DNA of 64,000 nt from Comamonas serinivorans (GTDB lineage: Bacteria; Pseudomonadota; Gammaproteobacteria; Burkholderiales; Burkholderiaceae_C). Each line of letters starts with the position of its first letter. Position 1 is the stretch's first letter. Shown piece by piece: positions 45,710 to 53,506 of this stretch. The position numbers were made by a program, and so were the translations under genes. The DNA lies in the NCBI RefSeq assembly GCF_002158865.1, contig NZ_CP021455.1, positions 1,178,001 through 1,242,000 on the forward strand, read 5' to 3'. Under the pieces are notes generated by a model. The model did no database searches. It saw only the letters and a list, made by a program, of their open reading frames with translations, and was not told where the DNA came from.

Positions 45710-46549
45710 ATGGCCGACAACACCTCCCAAGACGAACTCGCCGGCACCGAACAGCCGTTTGTCGAACACCTGATGGAGCTGCGCGATCGCCTGATCAAGG
45801 CGATCTTGGCCATTGGCGTGGTGGCCATCGTGCTGGCGCTGTACCCCGGCGCGGGCACGCTGTACGACTGGCTGGCCAAGCCCCTGGTGGCGCACCTGCC
45901 CGAGGGCGCGACCATGATCGCCACCTCGGTGATCTCGCCGTTCATGGTGCCGATCAAGATCCTGCTGATGGCGGCCTTCCTGGTCGCGCTGCCCGTGGTG
46001 CTCTACCAGGTCTGGGCCTTTGTGGCGCCCGGGCTGTACTCGCACGAAAAGCGCCTGGTGTTGCCGCTGGTGGTGTCCAGCACCATTTTGTTCCTGGGTG
46101 GGGTGGCGTTCTGCTACTTCATCGTGTTCGGCAAGGTGTTCGCGTTCATCCAGAGCTTCGCGCCCAAGTCCATCACCGCCGCGCCGGACATCGAGGCCTA
46201 CCTGAGCTTCGTGCTGTCCATGTTCCTGGCCTTTGGCCTGGCGTTCGAGGTGCCCATCGCCGTCATCCTGCTGGTGCGCATGGGCGTGGTGACCATCGAG
46301 AAACTCAAGTCCTTCCGCGGCTATTTCGTGGTGGCGGCCTTCGTCATCGCGGCCGTGGTCACGCCGCCCGATGTGGTGTCGCAGCTGGCGCTGGCGATTC
46401 CCATGATCCTGCTGTACGAGGTCGGCATCCTCGCGGCGCGCCTGTTCCTGCCGCCCGAGACCGAGGCGGAGGCCAGCTCCGACTCCGGGGCCCTCGCGAC
46501 GCAGGGCGACGAGGCGACGCAGGACGGCAAGGGCAACAGCGCGCCCTGA
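45710..46549 (+). CDS. tatC: Twin-arginine translocase subunit TatC
   Basis: A 279-residue protein with six helices. Conserved features are the N-terminal FVEHLMELRDRL, which binds the RR signal, VLYQVWAFVAPGLYSHEKR, and FGLAFEVPIAVILLVRMGVV. The C-terminal 35 residues are acidic and hydrophilic. The gap of 157 bp from tatB holds no gene. It is the last tat gene; a nearly perfect palindromic element follows 20 bp after the stop. Confidence 0.96.
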   Translation: MADNTSQDELAGTEQPFVEHLMELRDRLIKAILAIGVVAIVLALYPGAGTLYDWLAKPLVAHLPEGATMIATSVISPFMVPIKILLMAAFLVALPVVLYQVWAFVAPGLYSHEKRLVLPLVVSSTILFLGGVAFCYFIVFGKVFAFIQSFAPKSITAAPDIEAYLSFVLSMFLAFGLAFEVPIAVILLVRMGVVTIEKLKSFRGYFVVAAFVIAAVVTPPDVVSQLALAIPMILLYEVGILAARLFLPPETEAEASSDSGALATQGDEATQDGKGNSAP

Positions 46550-46569
46550 TCGCCACCGCCCTTTGATGC

Positions 46570-46621
46570 GGAGTATGGCCCTGTTGCCGTTCAAGCTTGA
46601 ACGGCAACAGGGCCATACTGC
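46570..46621. repeat. 52-bp palindromic intergenic element, copy 10 (best palindrome)
   Basis: The two 26-base halves match as an inverted repeat except for the second base, with AAGCTT at the centre. Ends are GGAGTATGG and CCATACTGC. It lies between the convergent genes tatC and the small membrane protein. Confidence 0.95.
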
Positions 46622-46652
46622 ATTCAACGGCTGATGAAGCCGATGCGGCTGC

Positions 46653-47069
46653 TCACGCCGGTTGTGGCTGGCCGCGCCCGGGCCGGGTGCGGCGCAAGCC
46701 GGTCCACTGCAGCTCGGCCAGCACCACGACCACCACGGCCTGCAGCCCCAGCCAGGCCAGGCCCAGGCCGGTCAGCGGCAGGGCCTGGCTCAGCATCAGC
46801 GCGATGCAGCCCAGCGCCCAGGCGAAGTTGCCGACCACGACCAGGCCGGTCAGGCCGCGCGGCGTGGGGTCTTGTCGCGCCATCCAGGCCGCCAACAGGG
46901 CGTAGACGACGAGGAAGACGCCGGTGCCGGTCAGCAGCGGGGCGGGCAGTCCGGTCCAGCTGGCCAGGGTGGGGGTGATCGCCAGTTGCAGCGCGCCGGT
47001 GGCCAGGCACGAGGCGGCGTCCAGCCAGAGGATGCGGGACAGGAAGCGGGGGGCGGTGAAGAGGGACAT
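46653..47069 (-). CDS. Hypothetical four-helix membrane protein
   Basis: A 138-residue protein with four hydrophobic segments (about 10-28, 42-62, 70-92, 97-120) and short loops. The tail is basic and proline-rich. No family is recognised. GGAGA lies seven bases before the ATG at 47069 on the minus strand, which supports this start over the longer open frame. It is divergent from the MmyB-type regulator, so that regulator may control it. Confidence 0.7.
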   Translation of the reverse strand: MSLFTAPRFLSRILWLDAASCLATGALQLAITPTLASWTGLPAPLLTGTGVFLVVYALLAAWMARQDPTPRGLTGLVVVGNFAWALGCIALMLSQALPLTGLGLAWLGLQAVVVVVLAELQWTGLRRTRPGRGQPQPA

Positions 47070-47157
47070 GTGCGTTCTCCAAAGTGGGGGTGAGACAGGC
47101 ATGCGACCGATTCAGGCGGCATGGGTCGCATGGTCGGCGCCGGGCGTCATCGCGTCC

Positions 47158-47174
47158 ATGACCTCGGAGGTCAT
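47158..47174. promoter_or_regulatory. Palindromic operator candidate between divergent genes
   Basis: Eight-base arms ATGACCTC and GAGGTCAT flank a single central G. It lies 89 bp before the membrane-protein start and 35 bp before the regulator start, a place suited to control of both promoters by the XRE-type regulator. Confidence 0.55.
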
Positions 47175-47208
47175 TGCCGCAGGCCAGGCTTGTGCGTAAG
47201 GTGCGGCG

Positions 47209-48051
47209 ATGCGCCACACCACCGCCACCTCACTTGCCTCGTCCCCCACCGTGCCCAACGCGCGTTCGCCGTTTGGCGACCACCTGCGCCACTGGCGCCT
47301 GCACCGGCGCCTGAGCCAGCAGGACCTCGCGCTCGAGGCCAACGTCTCCACCCGCCACCTCAGCTGTGTCGAAACCGGGCGCGCCATGCCCAGCCGCGAG
47401 ATGATCCTGCGCCTGGCCGACCGGCTGGCGGTGCCGCTGCGCGAGCGCAATGCGCTGCTGGTGGCGGCGGGCTTTTCGCCCACCTATGGCGCGCGGCCGC
47501 TGGACCACCCCGAGCTGGCCGCAGCGCGTCAGGCCGTCGAGCAGCTGCTGAAGGCGCATCAGCCGTACCCGGCCCTCGCGGTGGACCGCCACTGGAACCT
47601 GGTCATGGCCAACGACGCGGCCCAGGGCCTGATGGCCGGCGTGGCGCCGCACCTGCTGGCGCCGCCGCTCAACGTGTTGCGCCTGAGCCTGCACCCCGAT
47701 GGCCTGGCCCCGCGCATCGTCAACCTGGCGCAGTGGCGGGCGCACGTGCTCGAGCGGCTGGCGCAGCAGATCAACGCCACGGCCGACGCGCAGCTGCTGT
47801 CCCTGCGCGACGAACTGGCCGCGCTGAGCGAGGCCGCGGCCAGCCATCCCGAGTCGGAGGAGGCGCCCAACGCCGGCATGGGCGCCGGCATCGTCGTGCC
47901 GCTGGTGTTGCGCACACCGGGCGGCACGCTGCGCTTCATCAGCACCACGACCATCTTCGGCACGCCGGTCGACGTCACGCTGCAGGACCTGGCGATCGAG
48001 TCCTTTTTCCCCGCCGATGCCGCGACGCAGGCCGCCTTGGCACGTGCATGA
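47209..48051 (+). CDS. XRE-family regulator with MmyB-like ligand domain
   Basis: A 280-residue transcription factor. The N-terminal helix-turn-helix lies at about 21-78 (FGDHLRHWRLHRRLSQQDLALEANVSTRHLSCVETG, with LSQQDLA and VSTRHLS as the two key helices). The rest resembles the MmyB-like domain with DRHWNLVMANDAA and a RFISTTTIFGTPVDVTLQDL end, which is thought to bind a small hydrophobic ligand. The probable target is the divergent membrane-protein gene. Confidence 0.85.
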   Translation: MRHTTATSLASSPTVPNARSPFGDHLRHWRLHRRLSQQDLALEANVSTRHLSCVETGRAMPSREMILRLADRLAVPLRERNALLVAAGFSPTYGARPLDHPELAAARQAVEQLLKAHQPYPALAVDRHWNLVMANDAAQGLMAGVAPHLLAPPLNVLRLSLHPDGLAPRIVNLAQWRAHVLERLAQQINATADAQLLSLRDELAALSEAAASHPESEEAPNAGMGAGIVVPLVLRTPGGTLRFISTTTIFGTPVDVTLQDLAIESFFPADAATQAALARA

Positions 48052-48159
48052 CGGGTGGACGTGTGGCCGGATGGGAGTGGGTGGTACAGCCTGGTGCAGC
48101 GATGTATTGCCCCGGATGGCGACGTGCCACCGTGAGCGGCCCCAATCAGGCTTGGTGGG

Positions 48160-49395
48160 TCAGGCCTTGCGCCGCAGGCCGAGCGCCGACATGGTGGCCG
48201 CCAGCAGGCTCAATGCGAGCATGCCCAATCCAGGGACCGGTGCCACCGATCCGATGGAAGCGGCCACCACGGTGAACGTTTGCGTTTGTGAGGTGGTCGT
48301 GCCCGTGATGGTCGCCGTGACCGTATAGGTGCCCGGGACGAGCCTTGCGCCAGCGATGCTGTAGCTGTTGCCAGGCAGGAGGGGGGCCTGCAGGGTTTCG
48401 CTGTAGCCGAGGCCGGTGATGAGCAGGTCCACGGTGCTGGCCGTGCCCGGGTTCTGGACCGTGCCCGCATAGGTGGGGGCCGTGTTCGCTGGCAGGGTGC
48501 CCGGGTTTGTCAAGGTCAGGCTGGGCGCTGGGGCTACGGCCCCAGCAGGCACGTCGAAAGCAGCCGCGACCAGGGAAATGCAGTCGGTGAGGCTGTTGGT
48601 CAAGGCGTACGGCAAGGTGTTGGCTCCCGGGCTCAAGGCCGAGGTGATGTCGTAGCGCACGGAGTCCCACAGTGCACCCGACTGATCTTCACCTGTACCC
48701 AGTTGGACCGTGTTGCCACTGAAGGTGGCCGTCTGGCTCCAGCTGCCCACCGACAGGTCGCCGTCCGTGCCCGAACCAGGGTCCTGGCCATCGGTGACCA
48801 CCAGGTGCATCCAGGCGGTGCCGGATGTGTAGTTGGGAATGGTGAAGGTACCTGCCCAGCCTGCTGGATCTTCAGGTGGACCAGGGAAATACTGATTGCC
48901 GTCGTTGCCGCTGAAGACGATCACATCGCGGTTGTTGCTCGGATTGCCGTCGTTGTAGAACACGAGCAGCTGCGCACCGTTGACGTCGGCATCGGGCTTG
49001 ATGAAATTGCTCAGGGCATAGCTGCCATTGCCGGTCACCAGGCTGGTCACATCGGCCTTGTAGGTCTGACTGTTGCTGAACCCCATCCAGCAGTTCGAGT
49101 CGGCCAGCCCGCCCACATTGATGCCGGCGACGGCTTGACCCGCCAGCTGCACATCGGCATTGACCGTCAGGCTGGAGCTGCGGGTGGGGCCATGCCAGTA
49201 CAGCACGGCCCGTTGTACCGGGCCGCTCACGCCCGTGACGACCAGGTTGCCGGTGCCCGAGCCACGCAACTGGCCGATGCCAAAGGTGGCGAAATCGGTG
49301 CTGGTGACCGTGAAATCGCTGGTCAGCGGGCCTGCTGTCGCGCTCAGCGGCCACGCTGCAGCGACCAGAAGCTTCGTCAGCTGTCTTGTGTTCAT
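48160..49395 (-). CDS. Secreted protein with a C-terminal sorting signal
   Basis: A 411-residue protein with an N-terminal signal peptide (about 1-21, ending SATAG). The body is rich in Gly, Ser, Thr and Asn and reads like a beta-sandwich surface protein (VLYWHGPTRSSSLTVN, LLVFYNDGNPSNNRDVIVFSG), similar to DUF3344-type proteins. A Thr-rich CARDB-like part spans about 290-375. The C-terminus PVPGLGMLALSLLAATMSALGLRRKA-type tail has a short motif, a hydrophobic helix and a basic end, like IPTL-/PEP-CTERM anchors. No exosortase is in the window. Codons appear less GC-rich than in neighbours. Confidence 0.72.
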   Translation of the reverse strand: MNTRQLTKLLVAAAWPLSATAGPLTSDFTVTSTDFATFGIGQLRGSGTGNLVVTGVSGPVQRAVLYWHGPTRSSSLTVNADVQLAGQAVAGINVGGLADSNCWMGFSNSQTYKADVTSLVTGNGSYALSNFIKPDADVNGAQLLVFYNDGNPSNNRDVIVFSGNDGNQYFPGPPEDPAGWAGTFTIPNYTSGTAWMHLVVTDGQDPGSGTDGDLSVGSWSQTATFSGNTVQLGTGEDQSGALWDSVRYDITSALSPGANTLPYALTNSLTDCISLVAAAFDVPAGAVAPAPSLTLTNPGTLPANTAPTYAGTVQNPGTASTVDLLITGLGYSETLQAPLLPGNSYSIAGARLVPGTYTVTATITGTTTSQTQTFTVVAASIGSVAPVPGLGMLALSLLAATMSALGLRRKA

Positions 49396-49482
49396 GGTTC
49401 CCTCCAGAAAACTCCACCGCTTGGCAACAGATGATTGGCACGCACAGGCATGCGTGCCACGAGCGACAGCTGAGTCTGCGCG

Positions 49483-50376
49483 TCAGGTCGTGCGCTGCTC
49501 GCGGTCGGCCTTGTTCTTGGCCTCGATGTTCTCGCGGGCCTTTTGCCAGTCGGCGTCGGTCCACTGGCTCATGAAGGCGAAGTTGCCGCCCGTGGCCTGG
49601 TACTGGCCGCCGTCGATGGCCATGGTCTGGCCGGTCATGTACTCGGCCTGCGGGCTCATCAGGTACACGGCCAGGTTGGCCAGCTCGGGCATCTTGCCGG
49701 TGCGGCCCATGGGGTTGCCGCCACGCGTGGTGTGCTCGCCACCTTGCGGGTTCAGGCGGGCGCTCATGCCTTCAGTGGGGAACAGGCCGGGTGCGATGGC
49801 GTTGAAGCGGATGCCCTTGGGGCCCCATTCGACGGCCAGCGACTGGGTCAGTGTGTTCATGGCCGACTTGGCCATGGCCGAGGGCACGACGAAGGGGCCG
49901 CCGTTCCAGATCCAGGTCACCAGGATGGACAGCACCGAGGCCTTCTGGCCCGCTTCGATCCAGCGCTTGCCGCACTCCAGCGTCAGGTTGAAGCCGCCGC
50001 GCATGACGATTTGCGACACGGCATCGAAACCGCGCATCGAGAGGTCTTCGGTGCGGCTGACGAAGTTGCCGGCGGCGTTGTTGACCAGGCCGGTCAGGGC
50101 GCCCGAATCGGTCCAGATCTTCTCGACCATCTCGCCCACCATGCCGCTGTCGCGCACGTCGCAGGCATGGCCAACGACCTTGCCGCCGTGCAGGTCCATC
50201 AGCTCGCGCGCGGTCTCCTCGACCACGCCGCCGCGGCGGCCACAGATGTGGACTTCGGCGCCCAGCAGTTGGAAGGCTTCGGTCATCACACGGCCCAGGC
50301 CGGTGCCGCCGCCGGTCACGAGGATGCGCTGGCCATTCAACAGGCCGGGTTTGTACATCAGGTCGTCCAGGGTCAT
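49483..50376 (-). CDS. SDR oxidoreductase, 2,4-dienoyl-CoA reductase type
   Basis: A 297-residue short-chain dehydrogenase. The cofactor loop TGGGTGLG is at 21-28, and NNAAGNFVS near 99-107. The catalytic lysine K170 is present, but the usual tyrosine four residues earlier is a serine (VPSAMAK). Peroxisomal-type 2,4-dienoyl-CoA reductases also lack this tyrosine, so a role in unsaturated fatty acid oxidation is likely. GGAGAAG lies before the ATG. It belongs to a set of acyl-CoA genes on the same strand. Confidence 0.8.
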   Translation of the reverse strand: MTLDDLMYKPGLLNGQRILVTGGGTGLGRVMTEAFQLLGAEVHICGRRGGVVEETARELMDLHGGKVVGHACDVRDSGMVGEMVEKIWTDSGALTGLVNNAAGNFVSRTEDLSMRGFDAVSQIVMRGGFNLTLECGKRWIEAGQKASVLSILVTWIWNGGPFVVPSAMAKSAMNTLTQSLAVEWGPKGIRFNAIAPGLFPTEGMSARLNPQGGEHTTRGGNPMGRTGKMPELANLAVYLMSPQAEYMTGQTMAIDGGQYQATGGNFAFMSQWTDADWQKARENIEAKNKADREQRTT

Positions 50377-50403
50377 GGCTGCTTCTCCATCTAGGTGTTC
50401 AAT

Positions 50404-50455
50404 GCAGTATTGGACGGTTCCCGTTGAATAGAAAACGGGAATGGCCGGATACTGT
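50404..50455. repeat. 52-bp palindromic intergenic element, copy 11
   Basis: Ends are GCAGTATTGG and CCGGATACTG. The inner stem is TTCCCGTT/AACGGGAA, a paired change from the family's TTGCCGTT/AACGGCAA. It lies 27 bp upstream of the SDR start and downstream of the enoyl-CoA hydratase gene. Confidence 0.9.
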
Positions 50456-50664
50456 GCAAGTCAAGCGCTGGTTGGCCCGGGCGGGCATGGCTTCTGGCTT
50501 GGGCCGGGCGATGCTAGCGGAGCGCCGCCCCGGCCGCTGACGCGCGCGGGATACCGGGGGCGGGCTGGGCGCAGCCCGATCTGGCGACGGTGGGGCTTGC
50601 GCGAACGGTCGGCCCGCAGCGGTTTGGACAAACCAGGCCATGGGCAGGCCCGGTTGGCTTGTGC

Positions 50665-51459
50665 TCAGCCTTGCGAGCCGGTGTAGGCCGGCTCGCGCTT
50701 TTCGAGGAAGGCGCGCACCCCTTCGTCGAAATCGGGCGTTTGCGTGCACAGCACCTGGTTGCGGTCTTCCAGCGCAATCGCGGCGTCCAGGCTGGGGGCG
50801 TCGACGGTGAAGTTCAGCGCGTCCTTGGTCAGGCGCAGAGCCAGCGGCGTGGCGCGCAGCATGTCGGCGCACAGGGCTTTGGCCTCGGTCTCGAGCGCGG
50901 GCAGCTCGTCGATCTGGCTCACCAGGCCCAGTTGCTGGGCGCGTTGCGCGCTCATGAAGCGGCCCGTGAGCATGTACTCGGCGGCGACCGAGCTGCCCAC
51001 CATGCGCGGCAGGAAGTAGCTCACGCCCACGTCGCAGGCCGACAGGCCGATGCGGATGAAGGCGGCGTTGAAGCGCGCGTCGGGCGTGGCCAGCCGGATG
51101 TCCGAGGCCAGCGCCAGCGCAAAGCCCCCGCCGCTGGCCGAGCCCTGCACGATGGACACGATGGGCTGTGGGCAGCGCCGCATGGCGATCATGATGTCGC
51201 GCACGTTCTTCTGGCTTTGCAGCACCGTTTCGACCGAGCGCTTGGGCGTCTTGCCGCGCGCCTTCAGGTCGAGCCCGGCGCAGAACGCACGGCCCGCGCC
51301 GCGCAAGACCACGACCCGGGCCGAGGACTGCGCCGTGAGCGATTGGAAGTACTCGCGCAGCGCCGTCATCAGCTCGTCGTCCAGCGCGTTCAGGCGTTCG
51401 GGGCGGTTCAGCGTGAGCCAGGCGACGCCTTGGGATTCTTCGATGTGCAGGACGGACAT
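50665..51459 (-). CDS. Enoyl-CoA hydratase/isomerase family protein
   Basis: A 264-residue crotonase-fold protein. The CoA/oxyanion segments are visible: RAFCAGLDLKA (about 58-68) and GSASGGGFALALASDIRLAT (about 106-125). The second acidic catalytic position of classical hydratases is replaced in this family by the DVGVSYFLPR sequence, so the exact reaction (hydration, isomerisation or other) is open. Start is ATG 51459 (MSVLHIEESQG). The longer frame upstream is not coding. It likely works with the neighbouring acyl-CoA dehydrogenase/reductase genes. Confidence 0.85.
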   Translation of the reverse strand: MSVLHIEESQGVAWLTLNRPERLNALDDELMTALREYFQSLTAQSSARVVVLRGAGRAFCAGLDLKARGKTPKRSVETVLQSQKNVRDIMIAMRRCPQPIVSIVQGSASGGGFALALASDIRLATPDARFNAAFIRIGLSACDVGVSYFLPRMVGSSVAAEYMLTGRFMSAQRAQQLGLVSQIDELPALETEAKALCADMLRATPLALRLTKDALNFTVDAPSLDAAIALEDRNQVLCTQTPDFDEGVRAFLEKREPAYTGSQG

Positions 51460-51641
51460 GGGTGCGGAGGCCGCGCACGGCCTGGGGTTGGTGGATGAAC
51501 AGGCCATGCTAGCCACGCGCTCCATGCTGGGCTGCCGCACACGGGACGGCCGCGTGGTTTCGACCTGGCCGGTCCGGTGCTGTGGGCGACCCGTCATCGG
51601 CGGCGCACCAACGGTGGGCCCACGGCGACCCGCACACGGCT

Positions 51642-51800
51642 TCAGGCCAGCGTGTAGCTGGTCTTGACCGTGGTGTAGAACGCCTGCGCGTGAGGGCCTT
51701 GTTCACGGGGCCCGTGGCTGGACCCCTTGCGGCCGCCAAACGGCACGTGGTAGTCGCCCCCCGGCCGTGGGCAGGTTGACCACGATGCAGAGTGGATGTG
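51642..51800 (-). pseudogene. C-terminal remnant of an aldehyde dehydrogenase
   Basis: The minus strand reads VVNLPTAGG, then after a +1 shift at a run of six C/G bases (51757-51762) GDYHVPFGGRKGSSHGPRE, QGPHAQAFYTTVKTSYTLA and a stop at 51642. This is the recognisable C-terminus of NAD(P)-dependent aldehyde dehydrogenases of the alpha-ketoglutaric semialdehyde type. The catalytic domain is missing and no further homologous sequence is seen upstream, so the gene is a decayed fragment. Confidence 0.8.
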
Positions 51801-52021
51801 TGCCGCTGCTCATCCACCCCGGAGGGCAGCGCGGCACTGGGGAACCGCGCAGAGGCGACGCCGGCCTCGATGGCGAGCCAGCGCGAACCGCGCCGCCCGC
51901 GCGGCATGCGATCGGCCTGCAGGCCCGCAAACGCAACATGGGCTGGCGGGCGTCCGTTGCCGAACGCCTGCCAGCCCATGCTGCGGGTTGCCGGTAGCCC
52001 CCGTGGCCGGGGGGCGTTGCC
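51801..52021. other. Spacer beyond the aldehyde dehydrogenase remnant
   Basis: Together with the remnant and 51460-51641, this forms a 562-bp gap between two acyl-CoA genes. No gene or palindromic element is seen. It probably contains unrecognisable remains of the same deleted gene. Confidence 0.4.
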
Positions 52022-52804
52022 TCAGCGAGGAGCCATGCGGATGGCGCCGTCCAGACGGACGGATTCACCGTTGAAGTACTTGATGCGGATCATGGTCTCG
52101 GCCAGGTCGGCGTACTCGTCGGCTTCGCCCAGGCGCTTGGGGAAGGGCACTTGGGCAGCCAGGGCGGCCTTGACGTGCTCGGGGGCGCGGTTCAGCAGCG
52201 GCGTGTTGAACAGGCCGGGCAGGATGGTGTTGATGCGGATCGACTCGCCCATGAAGTCACGGGCGATGGGCAGCGTCATGCCCACGATGCCGGCCTTCGA
52301 GGCCGAGTAGGCCACTTGGCCCATTTGGCCGTCTTGGGCGGCAACGGAGGCGGTGCAAATCACCACGCCACGGTCGCCGTCTTCCAGCACGGGGATGGAG
52401 GCCATGCCGGCAGCCGACTTGGCGATGCAGCGGAAGGTGCCGACCAGGTTGATCTGCACGATGCGGTCGAAGCGGTCCGACGGATAGGCCTTGATTTCGC
52501 CCGTTTCCTTGTCGCGCGACACGGTCTTCAGGGCACCGCCCGAACCGGCGCAGTTCACCAGGATGCGTTCCTGGCCGTGGGCTGCACGGGCCTTGGCGAA
52601 GGCGGCGTCCACACCGGCTTCGTCGGTCACGTCCACCTTGCAGAACACGCCGCCGATTTCCTTGGCCATGGCTTCGCCGGTTTCTTCGTTGAAGTCGAAG
52701 ATCGCGACCTTCACGCCGTGCTTGGCCAGGCGGCGGGCAGTGGCGCCACCCAGGCCGGATGCGCCACCGGTGATGACGGCGGAAATGGACGAGTCGAGTT
52801 TCAT
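52022..52804 (-). CDS. 3-hydroxyacyl-CoA dehydrogenase, SDR (HSD17B10-like)
   Basis: A 260-residue short-chain dehydrogenase. The NAD loop TGGASGLG is at 12-19, NCAG at about 84-87, S153, and the catalytic Y166-x3-K170 in QVAYSASKAG. The insertion GALKTVSRDKETGEIK (about 90-105) is typical of type 10 hydroxyacyl-CoA dehydrogenases. Role: oxidation of 3-hydroxyacyl-CoA, possibly of branched or short substrates. GGAG lies ten bases before the ATG at 52804. Upstream codons are not supported. Confidence 0.88.
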   Translation of the reverse strand: MKLDSSISAVITGGASGLGGATARRLAKHGVKVAIFDFNEETGEAMAKEIGGVFCKVDVTDEAGVDAAFAKARAAHGQERILVNCAGSGGALKTVSRDKETGEIKAYPSDRFDRIVQINLVGTFRCIAKSAAGMASIPVLEDGDRGVVICTASVAAQDGQMGQVAYSASKAGIVGMTLPIARDFMGESIRINTILPGLFNTPLLNRAPEHVKAALAAQVPFPKRLGEADEYADLAETMIRIKYFNGESVRLDGAIRMAPR

Positions 52805-53506
52805 GAACAAATCTCCAAAGGGGGAACAGGCCGCTGCGTCATGCACACAGCCGGACAAATGTGTCCCCCCGATTATCAGATGACTGGATGGGCGCTGCTG
52901 TCACCAACGCTCGACCGCCATGGCGCCAGCGGCTGACGCGCTGGGGCCGAGCCGGGCGCCCGTTTGTCGGCGCGTCCAGTGAAGGGGTGACGGGCCCGCA
53001 CACCCGGTCGCGCCTAGGGCCTCACCTTTCGCCTGCAAGGTGTTTGAACGAGCCTGCTGACGTCGCGCCCCACAGGCGTTGCGCGCCGGCGACGGCCACC
53101 ACTGGCGGGATGGTCGCCTCGCGGTGGAAGGGTCGACCCTCGAACGCCTGCTGCAAGGCCGGCACCGACGTGTGGCGCTCCGTAGCGCGCTCGTGGGGTG
53201 TAAGGGTGGCTCCGCAAGGCTGGCGTCTGATGGCCGCTGGCCGCACGCGAGCAGCACCTGAACGTGCCCGACGCAGTTGGCCGGGCCGGCTGCGTGGCGT
53301 GCGGCACAGCTCTCGGTGGCAGTTTGGTTGGCAGTATTCGGTCATTTCCGTTCATTCAAGATCGGAATATGGGGCATACCCCAAGATGAATTGTTGTGAC
53401 GTGCGCGCTCTGCCCAGGATGGTGAACGCACCCCGTCGTGCGCCACGGCCCTCGCGGCTCGGTCAGTCGAGACACGGCCGAGCGCGGCAGGTCTGGTGCG
53501 GCCCGG
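52805..53506. other. 702-bp stretch with no supportable gene
   Basis: It lies between the LysR gene and the hydroxyacyl-CoA dehydrogenase, both on the minus strand. Apart from palindromic element copy 12, I see only arginine-rich chance frames. The stretch is next to an aldehyde dehydrogenase remnant and may be further decayed DNA. The promoter of the dehydrogenase should lie near 52820-52900. Confidence 0.5.
53331..53382. repeat. 52-bp palindromic intergenic element, copy 12
   Basis: Ends are GCAGTATTC and GCATACCCC. The inner stem TTTCCG/CGGAAT again shows paired changes relative to the family. It lies downstream of the LysR gene, 124 bp after its stop. Confidence 0.85.

Noticed and set aside
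46597..46905. Short frames starting MNGNRAILH or containing NGNRPILH
   Set aside because: This recurring peptide is only the translation of the palindromic element, seen also at 50399 and 53355. It is not a protein family.
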